A DNA stretch of 64,000 nucleotides from Mesorhizobium sp. 65-26 (GTDB taxonomy: Bacteria > Pseudomonadota > Alphaproteobacteria > Rhizobiales > Rhizobiaceae): assembly GCA_001899205.1 (NCBI GenBank), contig MKVL01000025.1, positions 496,001 through 560,000 on the forward strand, written 5' to 3'. Position numbers and translations under genes: made by a program. The notes beneath the pieces are model-generated. The model was not told the origin of the DNA. It did not search any database and saw only the letters and a program-made list of their open reading frames with translations. This document shows positions 16,797 through 25,519 of the stretch, in pieces; positions within the stretch are counted from its first letter, which is position 1, and every line of letters begins with the position of its first letter.

Positions 16797-17540
16797 TCAC
16801 GCTTTTGGCTGGGTGCCCGTTTCGTCGCCGAGCCGGGCGATCGCCGACTTGAGCGGCGTCTCGCCGGCGCCTGAGAAAGTTTCGCTCATGATCAGGTCCG
16901 ATAGCGGCAGGCGGCGGCCCCAGCCATGGGTCTCGAGGTCCGGCTTCGGGGCGAATTGCGAGACCCGGCCGACGCAGAGATAGGCTACCGGCGTGACGTG
17001 TTCGGGGATCGACAGCAGTTGCTTCAGGGCCCCGGCATCGATGATGCTGACCCAGCCGACGCCGACGCCTTCCGCCCGCGCGGCCAGCCAGAAGTTCTGC
17101 ACCGCGCAGACGGTGCTGTAGAGGTCCATTTCCGGATTGTGCCAACGCCCGAGCGGTGAATTTCGGGATCGCTGCCGGTCGCAGGTGACGCACAGGTTCA
17201 GCGCGCTCTCGCAGATGCCTTCGAGCTTGAGCTTGCGATAGAGCGCCCGCCGCTCCTCCTCGATCGCCGGCAGTTCCTGTTCACGCGCCGCGAGAAACAG
17301 GTTGCGCACCTGTTGCCTGCGCTGCATATCGCGCACGACGATGAAGTTCCACGGCTGCATATAGCCGACGGACGGCGCGTGGTGGGCTGCCTGCAGCAGC
17401 CGCGCCAGCACGTCGTCGTCGACCGGAGCCGGCGTGAAATGGCTGCGCACATCGCGTCGCGTGGCTATGGCATGGTAGACGGCGTCGCGCGCCAGATGGT
17501 CGAAACCTTCGCCGTGGAAGGCAATCATGCGTTCAGGCAT
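16797..17540 (-). CDS. bluB: 5,6-dimethylbenzimidazole synthase (BluB)
   Basis: Flavin-destructase that fragments reduced FMN with oxygen to form 5,6-dimethylbenzimidazole, the lower ligand of cobalamin. The 247 aa protein has the nitroreductase-like fold with BluB-typical segments: YHAIATRRDVRSHFTPAPVDDDVLARLL (start), HHAPSVGYMQPWNFIVV near residues 52-68, GRWHNPEMDLYSTVCAVQNFWLAARAEGVGVGWVSI, and VTPVAYLCVGRV. ATG 17540 is preceded by AAGGGGAC. A cobalamin riboswitch lies in the leader, which fits the pathway and supports the assignment over a generic nitroreductase. No other cob genes are in the window. Confidence 0.95.
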   Translation of the reverse strand: MPERMIAFHGEGFDHLARDAVYHAIATRRDVRSHFTPAPVDDDVLARLLQAAHHAPSVGYMQPWNFIVVRDMQRRQQVRNLFLAAREQELPAIEEERRALYRKLKLEGICESALNLCVTCDRQRSRNSPLGRWHNPEMDLYSTVCAVQNFWLAARAEGVGVGWVSIIDAGALKQLLSIPEHVTPVAYLCVGRVSQFAPKPDLETHGWGRRLPLSDLIMSETFSGAGETPLKSAIARLGDETGTQPKA

Positions 17541-17597
17541 CGCGTGTCCCCTTGCGAGTGCGTACGATGTCCGCCGCCTGACCAAGCGGATGACCAT

Positions 17598-17750
17598 ATC
17601 TGCCAGGCCGGTCTTCTGGCTCGGGATCGTCCCGCGTCCGGCGCCTTCCCGTCGGTGACAGTGGCGTTTGCCGGCGCGGTCCCCCTTACAGCGTTGGGCA
17701 CGCCACGGAATTCAACCGTGTTCCCGATTCTCCCACACGCGGCGGGCACC
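17598..17750 (-). promoter_or_regulatory. Cobalamin (B12) riboswitch upstream of bluB
   Basis: Read on the minus strand, the leader contains GGTGCCCGCC at the 5' side and then GGGAACACGGTTGAATTCCGTGGC. GCTGTAAGGGGGAC follows. The B12-box core GCCACTG is at 17658-17664, then GGGAAGGCGCCGG. GAGCCAGAAGACCGGCC comes near the 3' end (about 17607-17623). The order and spacing of these blocks match the AdoCbl riboswitch consensus. The element ends about 57 nt before bluB, so it is expected to repress bluB when cobalamin is abundant, by termination or by masking translation; I could not decide which. Boundaries are approximate. Confidence 0.88.
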
Positions 17751-17924
17751 AGGCAGCGAAGCCACCCTACGCCGATATGCGCCGCTCGCCAATGCATGCC
17801 GGTCGGTTTTGCCGCATTTGTGCGACCCGCGCGGGTGCGACACGGTGGGCGGAGACGTTGATTTTCCCCAGCGATCGAACCGCGACACATGGCCATCAAG
17901 CGTTCGGGACACTAGATTGGGGCA
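17751..17924. promoter_or_regulatory. Divergent bluB / HDAC-like promoter region
   Basis: The 174 bp between the riboswitch and the amidohydrolase start holds no gene. It must contain the bluB promoter (minus) and that of the downstream plus-strand operon. A perfect 12 bp palindrome ACCCGCGCGGGT (17825-17836) is the only structured element I see. No convincing -35/-10 pair stands out. Confidence 0.35.
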
Positions 17925-18851
17925 ATGGTCACCCGTCTCTACACGAACCCGATCTTCCTCGAACACCTGACGCCGCCCGGGCATCCCGAGCGGCCGGACC
18001 GGTTGCGTGCGGTCGAGCGCATGCTCGACGACGAGGCTTTCGCCGATCTGGACCGTGTCATCGCACCGAAAGGCGACGAGGAGACAATCCTTTACGCGCA
18101 TCCCCGGGAATTCGTCGAGCGCGTGCGCGCCGCCATCCCGCAGGAAGGCATTGTTCGTCTCGACGCTGATACCAGCGTCAGTCCCAAGAGCTGGCAGGCG
18201 GTGGTCACCGCCGTTGGCGCCGCCAATGCGGCGGTCGATGACGTCTTCGAGGGCCGCGCCGCCAATGTCTTCGTCGCCTCCCGGCCGCCAGGCCACCACG
18301 CCGAGAAAACCACGGCTATGGGCTTCTGCCTGTTCAACACGGCGGCGATAGCGGCCCGCCATGCGCAACGGCGCCACGGCGTCGAACGTGTGGCGATCAT
18401 CGATTGGGACGTTCACCACGGCAACGGCACGCAGGATATTTTCTGGGACGATCCGACGGTCATGTACTGCTCGACGCACCAGATGCCGCTCTATCCCGGC
18501 ACGGGCGCGAAGAGCGAGACCGGCGTCGGCAACATCGTCAACGCGCCGCTCGCGCCGCAAACGGGCAGCGACGTTTTTCGCGATGCCTTCAACTCGCGCG
18601 TCCTGCCGGCGATCGATGGTTTCGCGCCCGACCTGATCATCATCTCCGCCGGCTTCGACGCGCACCACCGCGATCCGCTGGCCGAGATCAATCTGACCGA
18701 GGACGATTTCGACTGGGCGACCGGTCAACTGATGGAACGCGCCACGCGCCATGCCGGCAACCGGCTCGTCAGCCTGCTCGAAGGCGGCTACGATCTGCAA
18801 GGCTTGGCGTTTTCCGTCGCCGCCCATGTCGGGCGGCTGATGAAAGGATAG
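17925..18851 (+). CDS. Histone-deacetylase-family amidohydrolase
   Basis: A 308 aa zinc hydrolase of the HDAC/AcuC/acetylpolyamine amidohydrolase superfamily. HPERPDRLRAVERML is near the start. RPPGHHA near residue 120 carries the catalytic histidine pair. The zinc-binding motif IIDWDVHHGNGTQDIFW is near 158-174, SAGFDAHHRDPLAE near 245, and EGGYDLQGLA near the end. In bacteria these enzymes deacetylate acetylpolyamines or small acylamides and possibly proteins; the substrate cannot be fixed here. The xseB start follows 4 nt after its stop, and this linkage with xseB and dxs is common in Rhizobiales. Confidence 0.93.
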   Translation: MVTRLYTNPIFLEHLTPPGHPERPDRLRAVERMLDDEAFADLDRVIAPKGDEETILYAHPREFVERVRAAIPQEGIVRLDADTSVSPKSWQAVVTAVGAANAAVDDVFEGRAANVFVASRPPGHHAEKTTAMGFCLFNTAAIAARHAQRRHGVERVAIIDWDVHHGNGTQDIFWDDPTVMYCSTHQMPLYPGTGAKSETGVGNIVNAPLAPQTGSDVFRDAFNSRVLPAIDGFAPDLIIISAGFDAHHRDPLAEINLTEDDFDWATGQLMERATRHAGNRLVSLLEGGYDLQGLAFSVAAHVGRLMKG

Positions 18852-18854
18852 GGA

Positions 18855-19106
18855 ATGACTGGTGAAGTGAACGAGGACGTCAAGGCGATGAGCTTCGAGC
18901 AGGCGCTCGACGCATTGGAGAAGATCGTCGATGATCTGGAGCGCGGAGACGTGCCGCTCGACCAGTCGATCCGTATCTATGAGCGGGGCGAGGCGCTGAA
19001 GGCCCATTGCGACCGGTTGCTCAAGGCGGCCGAGGACAAGGTGGAGAAGATCAGGCTCTCGCGCGACGGCAAGCCGGTCGGCGTGGAGCCGCTCGACGCC
19101 GACTGA
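18855..19106 (+). CDS. xseB: Exodeoxyribonuclease VII small subunit
   Basis: An 83 aa small helical subunit that binds XseA to form the single-strand-specific exonuclease VII. The family pattern [55 protein letters not shown] is intact in segments: [12 protein letters not shown] near residues 13-24, and [15 protein letters not shown] near 46-60. The start ATG follows the amidohydrolase stop by 3 nt, implying translational coupling. XseA is not in this window. Length is normal. Confidence 0.96.
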   Translation: MTGEVNEDVKAMSFEQALDALEKIVDDLERGDVPLDQSIRIYERGEALKAHCDRLLKAAEDKVEKIRLSRDGKPVGVEPLDAD

Positions 19107-19159
19107 ATTCACGGGAGCGGGTTCAAGGGCCGGGGAAAACAAGGTTAGGAGTTCAAGCC

Positions 19160-19426
19160 ATGTGCAGAAACATCAAGACCCTGTTCAACTTCGAACCGCC
19201 CGCGACCAATGACGAGGTTCACGACGCGGCCCTCCAGTTCGTGCGCAAGCTGAGCGGTTCGACCAAGCCTTCAAAACGCAATGAGCATGCGTTCCACCAC
19301 GCGGTCGAGGCGATCGCCGCGGCGGCGCGCGAGCTGCTCGATTCGTTGGAGACCACCCAGGAGCCGCGCAATCGCGAGGAAGAGGCGGCCAAGGCCAAGG
19401 CCAGGTCCGCGCTCCGTTTTGCCTGA
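19160..19426 (+). CDS. DUF2277 small protein
   Basis: An 88 aa protein starting MCRNIKTLFNFEPPATN, the invariant opening of the DUF2277 family, followed by HDAALQFVRKLSGSTKPSK and an Ala/Glu-rich helical C-terminus. AAGGTTAGGAG lies just before the ATG at 19160. No function is established for the family. It lies between xseB and a pirin gene (9 bp downstream) and is likely part of the same transcript. Confidence 0.88.
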   Translation: MCRNIKTLFNFEPPATNDEVHDAALQFVRKLSGSTKPSKRNEHAFHHAVEAIAAAARELLDSLETTQEPRNREEEAAKAKARSALRFA

Positions 19427-19435
19427 GGTGATCCG

Positions 19436-20356
19436 ATGAGCTTCTTTCCCGGAAACGACCCGCAGCCTGGCGATGCCTTCGCCTGTGATCAGATCGAGCT
19501 GATGGTGATCCCCAACGCCAAGGATATTGGTGGCTTCGAGGTTCGTCGCGCCTTGCCGACGGCCAAGCGCCGGCTGGTCGGGCCGTTCATCTTCTTCGAT
19601 CGCATGGGCCCCGCGATCCTGCGGGCTGGCAATGCGCTCGATGTCAGGCCCCACCCGCATATCGGCCTCGCGACGGTCACCTATCTGTTCGACGGCAAGA
19701 TACGTCACCGCGATTCGCTGGGGACGGAGATGGTCATCGAGCCGGGCGACGTGAACCTGATGACTGCCGGCCGCGGCATCGTCCATTCCGAGCGCACGCC
19801 CGAGGAACTGCGTGGCGCGCCGATGTCTATGTCCGGCCTGCAGACCTGGCTCGCCCTGCCGGACGGCAAGGAGGAAATCGCTCCGGTTTTCGAGAACACG
19901 GCGGCGGCGCGACTGCCCGAGATCGACGATAGTGGCGTGAGCGGCCGTGTCGTGCTTGGCGACTTCGCCGGGCTGCGCTCGCCGGTCAAGGTTGCATCCG
20001 AAACGCTCTATGCCGACCTGCGGCTCGCGCCAGGCGCCAGTGTTAGAATCCCTGCCGAGGCGGAAGAGCGCGCGATCTATACGCTTGAGGGCGAGGTTTC
20101 CATCGCGGGCGACCGTTTTCCGCCGGAGCGCCTGCTTGTCTTCAAGCCCGGTGACGAGATCGTCGTGTCTTCTGAGAACGGCGCGCATTTCATGCTGTTC
20201 GGCGGCGCCTCGCTCGGATCGAAGCGCTACATCTGGTGGAACTTCGTCTCGTCCTCCAAGGAGCGCATCGAGCAGGCCAAGGAAGAATGGAAGACCGGCC
20301 GCTTCGATATCGTTCCCGGAGACGACAAGGAATTCATTCCGCTGCCGGAAAGCTAG
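19436..20356 (+). CDS. Pirin family protein (bicupin)
   Basis: A 306 aa two-cupin protein. The N-terminal cupin has VRRALPTAKRRLVGPFIFFDRMGP, then the metal-binding histidine region DVRPHPHIGLATVTYLFDGKIRHRDSLG near residues 62-90. It ends with GRGIVHSERTP near 112-122, holding the last metal ligands. The C-terminal pirin cupin follows (SVRIPAEAEERAIYTLEGEVSI). Bacterial pirins include quercetinase-like and redox-regulatory members, so the activity is not assignable. Unusually, the DUF2277 gene and this one separate xseB from dxs. Confidence 0.9.
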   Translation: MSFFPGNDPQPGDAFACDQIELMVIPNAKDIGGFEVRRALPTAKRRLVGPFIFFDRMGPAILRAGNALDVRPHPHIGLATVTYLFDGKIRHRDSLGTEMVIEPGDVNLMTAGRGIVHSERTPEELRGAPMSMSGLQTWLALPDGKEEIAPVFENTAAARLPEIDDSGVSGRVVLGDFAGLRSPVKVASETLYADLRLAPGASVRIPAEAEERAIYTLEGEVSIAGDRFPPERLLVFKPGDEIVVSSENGAHFMLFGGASLGSKRYIWWNFVSSSKERIEQAKEEWKTGRFDIVPGDDKEFIPLPES

Positions 20357-20447
20357 GCAAGCGTCCGACGCGCGTCACCGACACGCATTTACATTCGATG
20401 TCCCGCGTCATAATCCCCGATGAACGAAGCTGGAGCAGGGCCAGATC

Positions 20448-22361
20448 TTGAACGCAACGCCGCACACGCCGCTTCTCGACAAGGTCCGCATCCCGGCCGA
20501 TCTGCGCAGGCTTGCCGAAAGTGACTTGCCGCAGCTCGCGTCCGAGCTTCGCATGGAACTCGTCGACGCGGTGTCGCGTACCGGTGGCCATCTTGGCGCC
20601 GGCCTTGGCGTCGTCGAACTGACCGTCGCGCTGCACTACGTCTTCAACACGCCGGACGACCGGCTGATATGGGATGTCGGCCATCAGGCCTATCCGCACA
20701 AGATCCTGACCGGCCGTCGCGACCGCATCCGCACGCTTCGCCAGGAAGGCGGCCTTTCCGGCTTCACGCGGCGCGCCGAGAGCGAGTACGACCCGTTCGG
20801 CGCGGCGCATTCGTCGACCTCGATTTCGGCCGGCCTGGGCATGGCCATGGCCCGTGACCTGTCGGGCGGCCGCAACAACGTCATCGCCGTCATCGGCGAC
20901 GGCGCGATGTCGGCTGGCATGGCTTATGAGGCGATGAACAACGCCGGCGCGCTCGATGCCCGGCTGATCGTCGTCCTCAACGACAACGACATGTCGATCG
21001 CGCCGCCTACCGGTGCGATGAGCGCCTATCTGGCGAGGCTTGCTTCCGGCAAGGCCTATCTCGGCCTGCGCGATTTCGGCAAGAAACTGACCTCCTATCT
21101 CGGCAAGCGCGCCGACCGCGCCATCACGCGGGCGGTCGAGCATGCCCGTGGCTACGTCACCGGCGGCACGCTTTTCGAGGAACTTGGCTTCTATCACATC
21201 GGCCCGATCGACGGGCACAATCTGGAGCATCTCATTCCGGTGCTCAGGAACGTGCGCGACAACGGCACCGGCCCGGTGCTGATCCACGTCGTGACCCAGA
21301 AGGGCAAGGGCTATGCGCCGGCTGAAGCCGCCGCCGACAAATACCATGGCGTCAACAAGTTCGACGTCATCACCGGCGCCCAGGCCAAGGCTCCGGCCAA
21401 CGCGCCCGCATACACCAAGGTCTTCGCCGAAAGCCTGATCCAGGAGGCCCGCGAGGACGACCGCATCGTCGCCGTCACCGCCGCCATGCCGAGCGGCACC
21501 GGTCTCGATCTGTTCGGCGAGGCCTTTCCGAGCCGGACCTTCGATGTCGGCATCGCCGAACAGCACGCGGTGACGTTCGCCGCCGGCCTCGCCACCGAGG
21601 GCTATAAGCCCTTTGCCGCCATCTATTCGACCTTCCTGCAGCGCGCCTACGACCAGGTCGTGCACGACGTGGCGATCCAGCGCCTGCCGGTACGCTTCCC
21701 GATCGACCGCGCCGGCTTCGTCGGCGCCGACGGCGCGACCCATTGCGGCGCGTTCGACACCACTTTCCTTGCCTCCTTGCCTAACTTCGTCGTCATGGCG
21801 GCGGCCGACGAAGCCGAGCTGCGCCACATGGTTCGCACCGCGGCGGACTATGACGAAGGCCCGATTTCGTTCCGCTATCCGCGTGGCAACGGTGTCGGCG
21901 TCGACATGCCCGAGCGCGGATCGATGCTCGAGATCGGCAAGGGACGCATCGTGCGGGAAGGCACCAAGGTGGCGCTGCTTTCCTTTGGCACGCGTCTCCA
22001 GGATTGCCTCGCGGCGGCCGAGGAACTCGGCGCCGCCGGGCTCTCCACGACCGTTGCCGATGCCCGTTTCGCCAAGCCGCTGGATGAGGACCTGGTCCGC
22101 CGCCTCGCCCGCTCGCATGAGGTGCTGGTGACGGTGGAGGAGGGGGCCATTGGCGGTTTTGCTAGCCAGGTGCTGCAATTCCTGGCGCATGACGGTCTCC
22201 TGGAAAGTGGTCTGAAGGTTCGTCCGCTGGTGCTGCCGGATGCCTTCGTCGATCACGCCAAGCCCGAGAAGATGTATGCCGATGCGGGGCTCGACGCGGC
22301 CGGCATCGTGCGCACGGTTTTCGTGGCTCTCGGGCATGCGATTCGCGCGCAACGCGCCTGA
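20448..22361 (+). CDS. dxs: 1-deoxy-D-xylulose-5-phosphate synthase
   Basis: Thiamine-diphosphate enzyme that condenses pyruvate and glyceraldehyde 3-phosphate, the entry step of the MEP isoprenoid pathway and source of DXP for thiamine and pyridoxal. Of the 637 aa, the N-terminal half has the ThDP motif [18 protein letters not shown] near residues 153-170 plus [15 protein letters not shown]. The transketolase-like central domain has [18 protein letters not shown] near 365-382 and [14 protein letters not shown]. Translation appears to begin at TTG 20448, with GGAGCAGGG upstream; no suitable ATG is near. ispH of the same pathway lies at 41 kb, and ubiA at the window's left end uses its products. 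Confidence 0.96.
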   Translation: MNATPHTPLLDKVRIPADLRRLAESDLPQLASELRMELVDAVSRTGGHLGAGLGVVELTVALHYVFNTPDDRLIWDVGHQAYPHKILTGRRDRIRTLRQEGGLSGFTRRAESEYDPFGAAHSSTSISAGLGMAMARDLSGGRNNVIAVIGDGAMSAGMAYEAMNNAGALDARLIVVLNDNDMSIAPPTGAMSAYLARLASGKAYLGLRDFGKKLTSYLGKRADRAITRAVEHARGYVTGGTLFEELGFYHIGPIDGHNLEHLIPVLRNVRDNGTGPVLIHVVTQKGKGYAPAEAAADKYHGVNKFDVITGAQAKAPANAPAYTKVFAESLIQEAREDDRIVAVTAAMPSGTGLDLFGEAFPSRTFDVGIAEQHAVTFAAGLATEGYKPFAAIYSTFLQRAYDQVVHDVAIQRLPVRFPIDRAGFVGADGATHCGAFDTTFLASLPNFVVMAAADEAELRHMVRTAADYDEGPISFRYPRGNGVGVDMPERGSMLEIGKGRIVREGTKVALLSFGTRLQDCLAAAEELGAAGLSTTVADARFAKPLDEDLVRRLARSHEVLVTVEEGAIGGFASQVLQFLAHDGLLESGLKVRPLVLPDAFVDHAKPEKMYADAGLDAAGIVRTVFVALGHAIRAQRA

Positions 22362-22508
22362 ATCAACTTCTCAACGTAATGAATCGCTTTGCCGGCTTTC
22401 GTCGGTAACGCCCTGTTAACATTGCTGTTTGGCGTTTCGCTTACCGCGTCTCTTGGCCGTTTTTCAACGGCGCCTTGCTAGGACCGGCCTGGGCAGGGAG
22501 ACGAAACG

Positions 22509-22793
22509 ATGAAGTCGTTGCTTTGCGCCATGGCCCTTCTGGCGGTCATGGTGGCGCCGGTGGCAGCCGAGGTGCGCTATGATCGCAACCTCGAGCGAGC
22601 GGTGATGGACATTGTCGCCGCCAGGATGGGCGGCATCCGCGGCGGCTTCACCTACAAGCAGGTTCCGCAACTGGTGCCTGAAGCGGCGCCTGCCGACATT
22701 GCGCCGGAGCGGGCGCGCGAAGACGCCAAGCGAGACCTCGACGATGGTTTGGCGCCGGCCGTAGAACGGCGCATCTCGCCGGCAATTTTCTAG
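22509..22793 (+). CDS. Hypothetical small secreted protein
   Basis: A 94 aa protein with a signal peptide (MKSLLCAMALLAVMVAPVAA, cleavage near residue 20) and a short basic/acidic helical remainder. I recognise no domain. The ATG is preceded by GGCAGGGAGACG, a good ribosome site. Codon usage matches the neighbourhood. It is separated from dxs by 147 bp that include a short CCGTT-TTTC-AACGG hairpin near 22459. Likely periplasmic and monocistronic. Confidence 0.6.
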   Translation: MKSLLCAMALLAVMVAPVAAEVRYDRNLERAVMDIVAARMGGIRGGFTYKQVPQLVPEAAPADIAPERAREDAKRDLDDGLAPAVERRISPAIF

Positions 22794-22826
22794 GTCTTCA
22801 CCCAGAGGGGATCGCGACCGGGCAAT

Positions 22827-23228
22827 CTAGAACCACAGGTCGCGCACGCAGCGGCCGTCGCGTGGCAGATCGTCGAACGTATCCAGTCCGTCGAAATGGT
22901 CGATCGCCAGGTCGGCGACGGCTTCCGGTGCCGCAAGTCTGACGTTGACGGCAATCCGCCTTCTGCCGGCGGCATCCAGCCGCAGCCCGCGCCACGCCAC
23001 CACGCAGGCGCATGTCGGGCAGAACAGGATTTCAAGCGAGGATGTCTCCTTGCCCGCGCGCGTATAGCTGCTCATCGGCCCGGCGACGCGAATGCGTTCG
23101 TCGGCATAGTCGTAGGCCCACAGCGTGCAATAGCGGCAGCAGAGCGTGCAGTTGCAGGCGGTGATCGATCCCGGGTCGCCCTCCAGCGTCCAGTGCGCCG
23201 CGCCGCAATGGCAGGTTCCCCTGAGCAT
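22827..23228 (-). CDS. GFA family protein (CENP-V/Gfa-like zinc protein)
   Basis: A 133 aa protein of the glutathione-dependent formaldehyde-activating-like (Gfa) fold. The zinc-binding cysteines are visible: GTCHCGA near residues 4-10, CNCTLCCRYC near 25-34, and FCPTCACVV near 70-78. This family binds two zinc ions; most members have no proven glutathione or formaldehyde activity. The ATG at 23228 (MLRGTCHCGA) is chosen because the domain begins there, although the frame opens further upstream. It sits between plus-strand genes and is probably independent. Confidence 0.85.
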   Translation of the reverse strand: MLRGTCHCGAAHWTLEGDPGSITACNCTLCCRYCTLWAYDYADERIRVAGPMSSYTRAGKETSSLEILFCPTCACVVAWRGLRLDAAGRRRIAVNVRLAAPEAVADLAIDHFDGLDTFDDLPRDGRCVRDLWF

Positions 23229-23373
23229 CCGTCTTCCTCCATGCCGGACATCGGAACGCATCCCTTCTAACACCCTGCTTCATCCGAGGCGACGGAAGGC
23301 CTGGCCGATCTGTTCACGGCTCCGTCGTGCGCGCATTCTTGCCTTTGCCGGCCGTTTTCGCCAATGAAGGCCG

Positions 23374-24138
23374 ATGAACGCCCCTTCGCCAGCCAGCACG
23401 CGCCAGCGGCTCGACGACCTGCTCGTCCAGCGCGGCCTGTTTGCCAGCCGCTCGCGTGCCCGCGACGCTATCGAGCGCGGCACCGTGATGGTGGACGGCG
23501 CCAGCGCGCGCAAGCCCGGCCAACTTGTCGCTCCCGCGTGCGTCATTGCCGTCGACGATCCGGCACAGGGCTATGTTTCGCGCGCGGCGCTGAAGCTCGT
23601 CGCGGGCCTCGATCGTTTCGGCCTCGATCCCTCCGGGCTCGCGGCGCTCGACCTCGGCGCGTCGACCGGTGGTTTCACCCAGGTTCTGCTCGAGCGCGGC
23701 GCGGCCCACGTCCACGCCATCGATGTCGGTCATGGCCAGATGCATCCGGCAATCGCGGGCGACCCGCGCGTAACGCGCATCGAAGGGTTGAACGCCCGCG
23801 ATCTGTCGCTGGCCGACCTTGGTGGGCATGCTCCGGATTTCATCGTATGCGACGTCAGCTTCATTTCGCTGAAGCTGGCGCTGCCGCCGGCCCTGTCGCT
23901 GGCCAGGCCCGGCGCCCGCGCGCTGCTGCTGGTAAAGCCACAGTTCGAGGCCGGTCGCGAGGCGATCGGCAAGGGCGGACTGCTCAGGGAGCCGGCCGAC
24001 GCGATCCGGGTCGCGGGTTCGCTGCGGTCCTGGCTCGACGGCGTGCCTGGCTGGCGCGCGCTGGGGCTCGAGCCATCGCCCATCGAGGGTGGTGACGGCA
24101 ATCATGAGTTCCTTCTCGCTGGAATCAAGGATCGATGA
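23374..24138 (+). CDS. tlyA: TlyA-type rRNA 2'-O-methyltransferase (S4/FtsJ)
   Basis: A 254 aa protein with an N-terminal S4 RNA-binding domain (about residues 8-65: RLDDLLVQRGLFASRSRARDAIERG). A Rossmann SAM-dependent FtsJ-like methyltransferase follows (YVSRAALKLVAGL; LDLGASTGGFTQVLLERGA near 88-106; KPQFEAGREAIGKGG). TlyA proteins methylate 2'-hydroxyls of cytidines in 16S and/or 23S rRNA; older annotations call them hemolysins. The stop overlaps the next gene's start (ATGA, 24135-24138), so two RNA methyltransferases are translationally coupled. Confidence 0.93.
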   Translation: MNAPSPASTRQRLDDLLVQRGLFASRSRARDAIERGTVMVDGASARKPGQLVAPACVIAVDDPAQGYVSRAALKLVAGLDRFGLDPSGLAALDLGASTGGFTQVLLERGAAHVHAIDVGHGQMHPAIAGDPRVTRIEGLNARDLSLADLGGHAPDFIVCDVSFISLKLALPPALSLARPGARALLLVKPQFEAGREAIGKGGLLREPADAIRVAGSLRSWLDGVPGWRALGLEPSPIEGGDGNHEFLLAGIKDR

Positions 24139-25376
24139 GCACGCGCTTCACCATTACAAAGCTTGGCTCGCAGGGCGACGGGATTGCCGCCGTCGATGGC
24201 AGCGAGGTCTTCATCCCCTTCACGCTGCCCGGCGAGACGGTCACAGCCGCGCGCCAGAAGGATCGCGGCACGCTGATGTCGGTGCTTGAGGCCTCACCGC
24301 TGCGCGTCGATCCCGAATGCCGACACTTCACGGAATGCGGCGGCTGCGCGCTGCAGCATTATGAGGCCGAAGCCTATCGGCACTGGAAGCGCGACAAGGT
24401 CGTGCACGCCCTGAAGGGCAAGGGCATCGCCTGCGAGGTCGAGGCGCTCGTGCCCTGCGCGCCGCACAGCCGGCGCCGCGTCGTCTTCAGCGCCAGGCGC
24501 ACCGAGACCGGCATGCTGCTCGGCTTCGTGCGCGCGCTGTCGTCCGAGATCATCCCGGTCGAGGAATGCCCGATCTCGCTGCCGCCGGTCATCGCCGCGC
24601 TCAATCGCCTGCGGGCGCTGGCCGGGCTGGTCTGCGCCACGCCGAAACCATTCCATATGATGGTGACGGTCACGGCGTCCGGACTGGACATTGCCGTGCA
24701 GGATGCGGGCAAGCTGGGCGAGAACCAACGTCGCATCGCCTCGAACTTCGTCCTCGCGGAGGGGTTTGCAAGGCTAGCCGTCGACGGCGAGATCATCATC
24801 GAACCGAAGAAGCCCGTCGTGCAGTTCGGATCCGTGGCAGTCGCCGTACCGTCGGGCGCGTTCCTGCAGGCCACGGAAGCTGCCGAGCAAACGATGGCGG
24901 ACCTCGTCGGCAAGCACCTGTCGCGCGCGAAGAAAGTGGCGGACCTGTTCTCCGGTTGCGGCAGTTTTGCCTTGCGACTAGCGGCAAAGTCGGAGGTTCA
25001 TGCCGTCGAGGCCGACGCCCCCGCGCTGGCCGCGCTCGATCACGCCTTCCGTTTCGCCGGCGGCCTGAAGCGGGTGACCAGTGAACGCCGCGACCTGTTC
25101 CGGCGTCCCCTGACCTTCAAGGAACTGAACGCCTTCGACGGGCTCGTCTTCGATCCACCGCGCGCCGGCGCCGAGGATCAGTCGAAGCAGATCGCGCGTT
25201 CGGACGTGCCGTTCGTCGCGGCGGTATCCTGCAATCCCGTCACCCTGGCCAGGGATTTGCGCATTCTTCTCGACGGCGGCTATGCGCTGAAGAGCGTTAC
25301 ACCAATCGACCAGTTCCTGTGGTCTTCGCATGTCGAGGCCGTGGCGCTGCTCGAGAAGCCGCGACGCAGGCGTTAG
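24135..25376 (+). CDS. 23S rRNA (uracil-C5)-methyltransferase, RlmD/RumA-like
   Basis: A 413 aa class I SAM-dependent RNA uracil-C5 methyltransferase. An N-terminal TRAM-like segment (FTITKLGSQGDGIAAVDG...FIPFTLPGE) precedes the cysteine cluster CRHFTECGGCALQHY near residues 57-71, which fits a [4Fe-4S] ligand set. The C-terminal methyltransferase domain has VADLFSGCGSFALRLA near 271, LVFDPPRAGAEDQ near 338, and the catalytic cysteine in VSCNPVTLARDLRIL near 361. Which of U747 or U1939 is the target cannot be decided. The start overlaps tlyA by 4 nt. Confidence 0.93.
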   Translation: MSTRFTITKLGSQGDGIAAVDGSEVFIPFTLPGETVTAARQKDRGTLMSVLEASPLRVDPECRHFTECGGCALQHYEAEAYRHWKRDKVVHALKGKGIACEVEALVPCAPHSRRRVVFSARRTETGMLLGFVRALSSEIIPVEECPISLPPVIAALNRLRALAGLVCATPKPFHMMVTVTASGLDIAVQDAGKLGENQRRIASNFVLAEGFARLAVDGEIIIEPKKPVVQFGSVAVAVPSGAFLQATEAAEQTMADLVGKHLSRAKKVADLFSGCGSFALRLAAKSEVHAVEADAPALAALDHAFRFAGGLKRVTSERRDLFRRPLTFKELNAFDGLVFDPPRAGAEDQSKQIARSDVPFVAAVSCNPVTLARDLRILLDGGYALKSVTPIDQFLWSSHVEAVALLEKPRRRR

Positions 25377-25519
25377 GGTCGACCTAGAAGTCATCTGCCT
25401 CAAGGGTAGGGCGCGCCCCGGCTTGCGAGGCCGGCTTCGGCTGTCACAAGCCTGTAATAGACATTTCGGATAGTCCGCACGGTAGCGATTGCTACGGAAC
25501 TCTTTGACGGACACTCTGG

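Noticed and set aside
20334-22352. A 672-codon open frame on the minus strand opposite dxs
   Set aside because: Antisense to a complete, motif-rich dxs. Its protein is rich in Arg/Gly/His with no recognisable domain, as expected from the complement of GC-rich codons.
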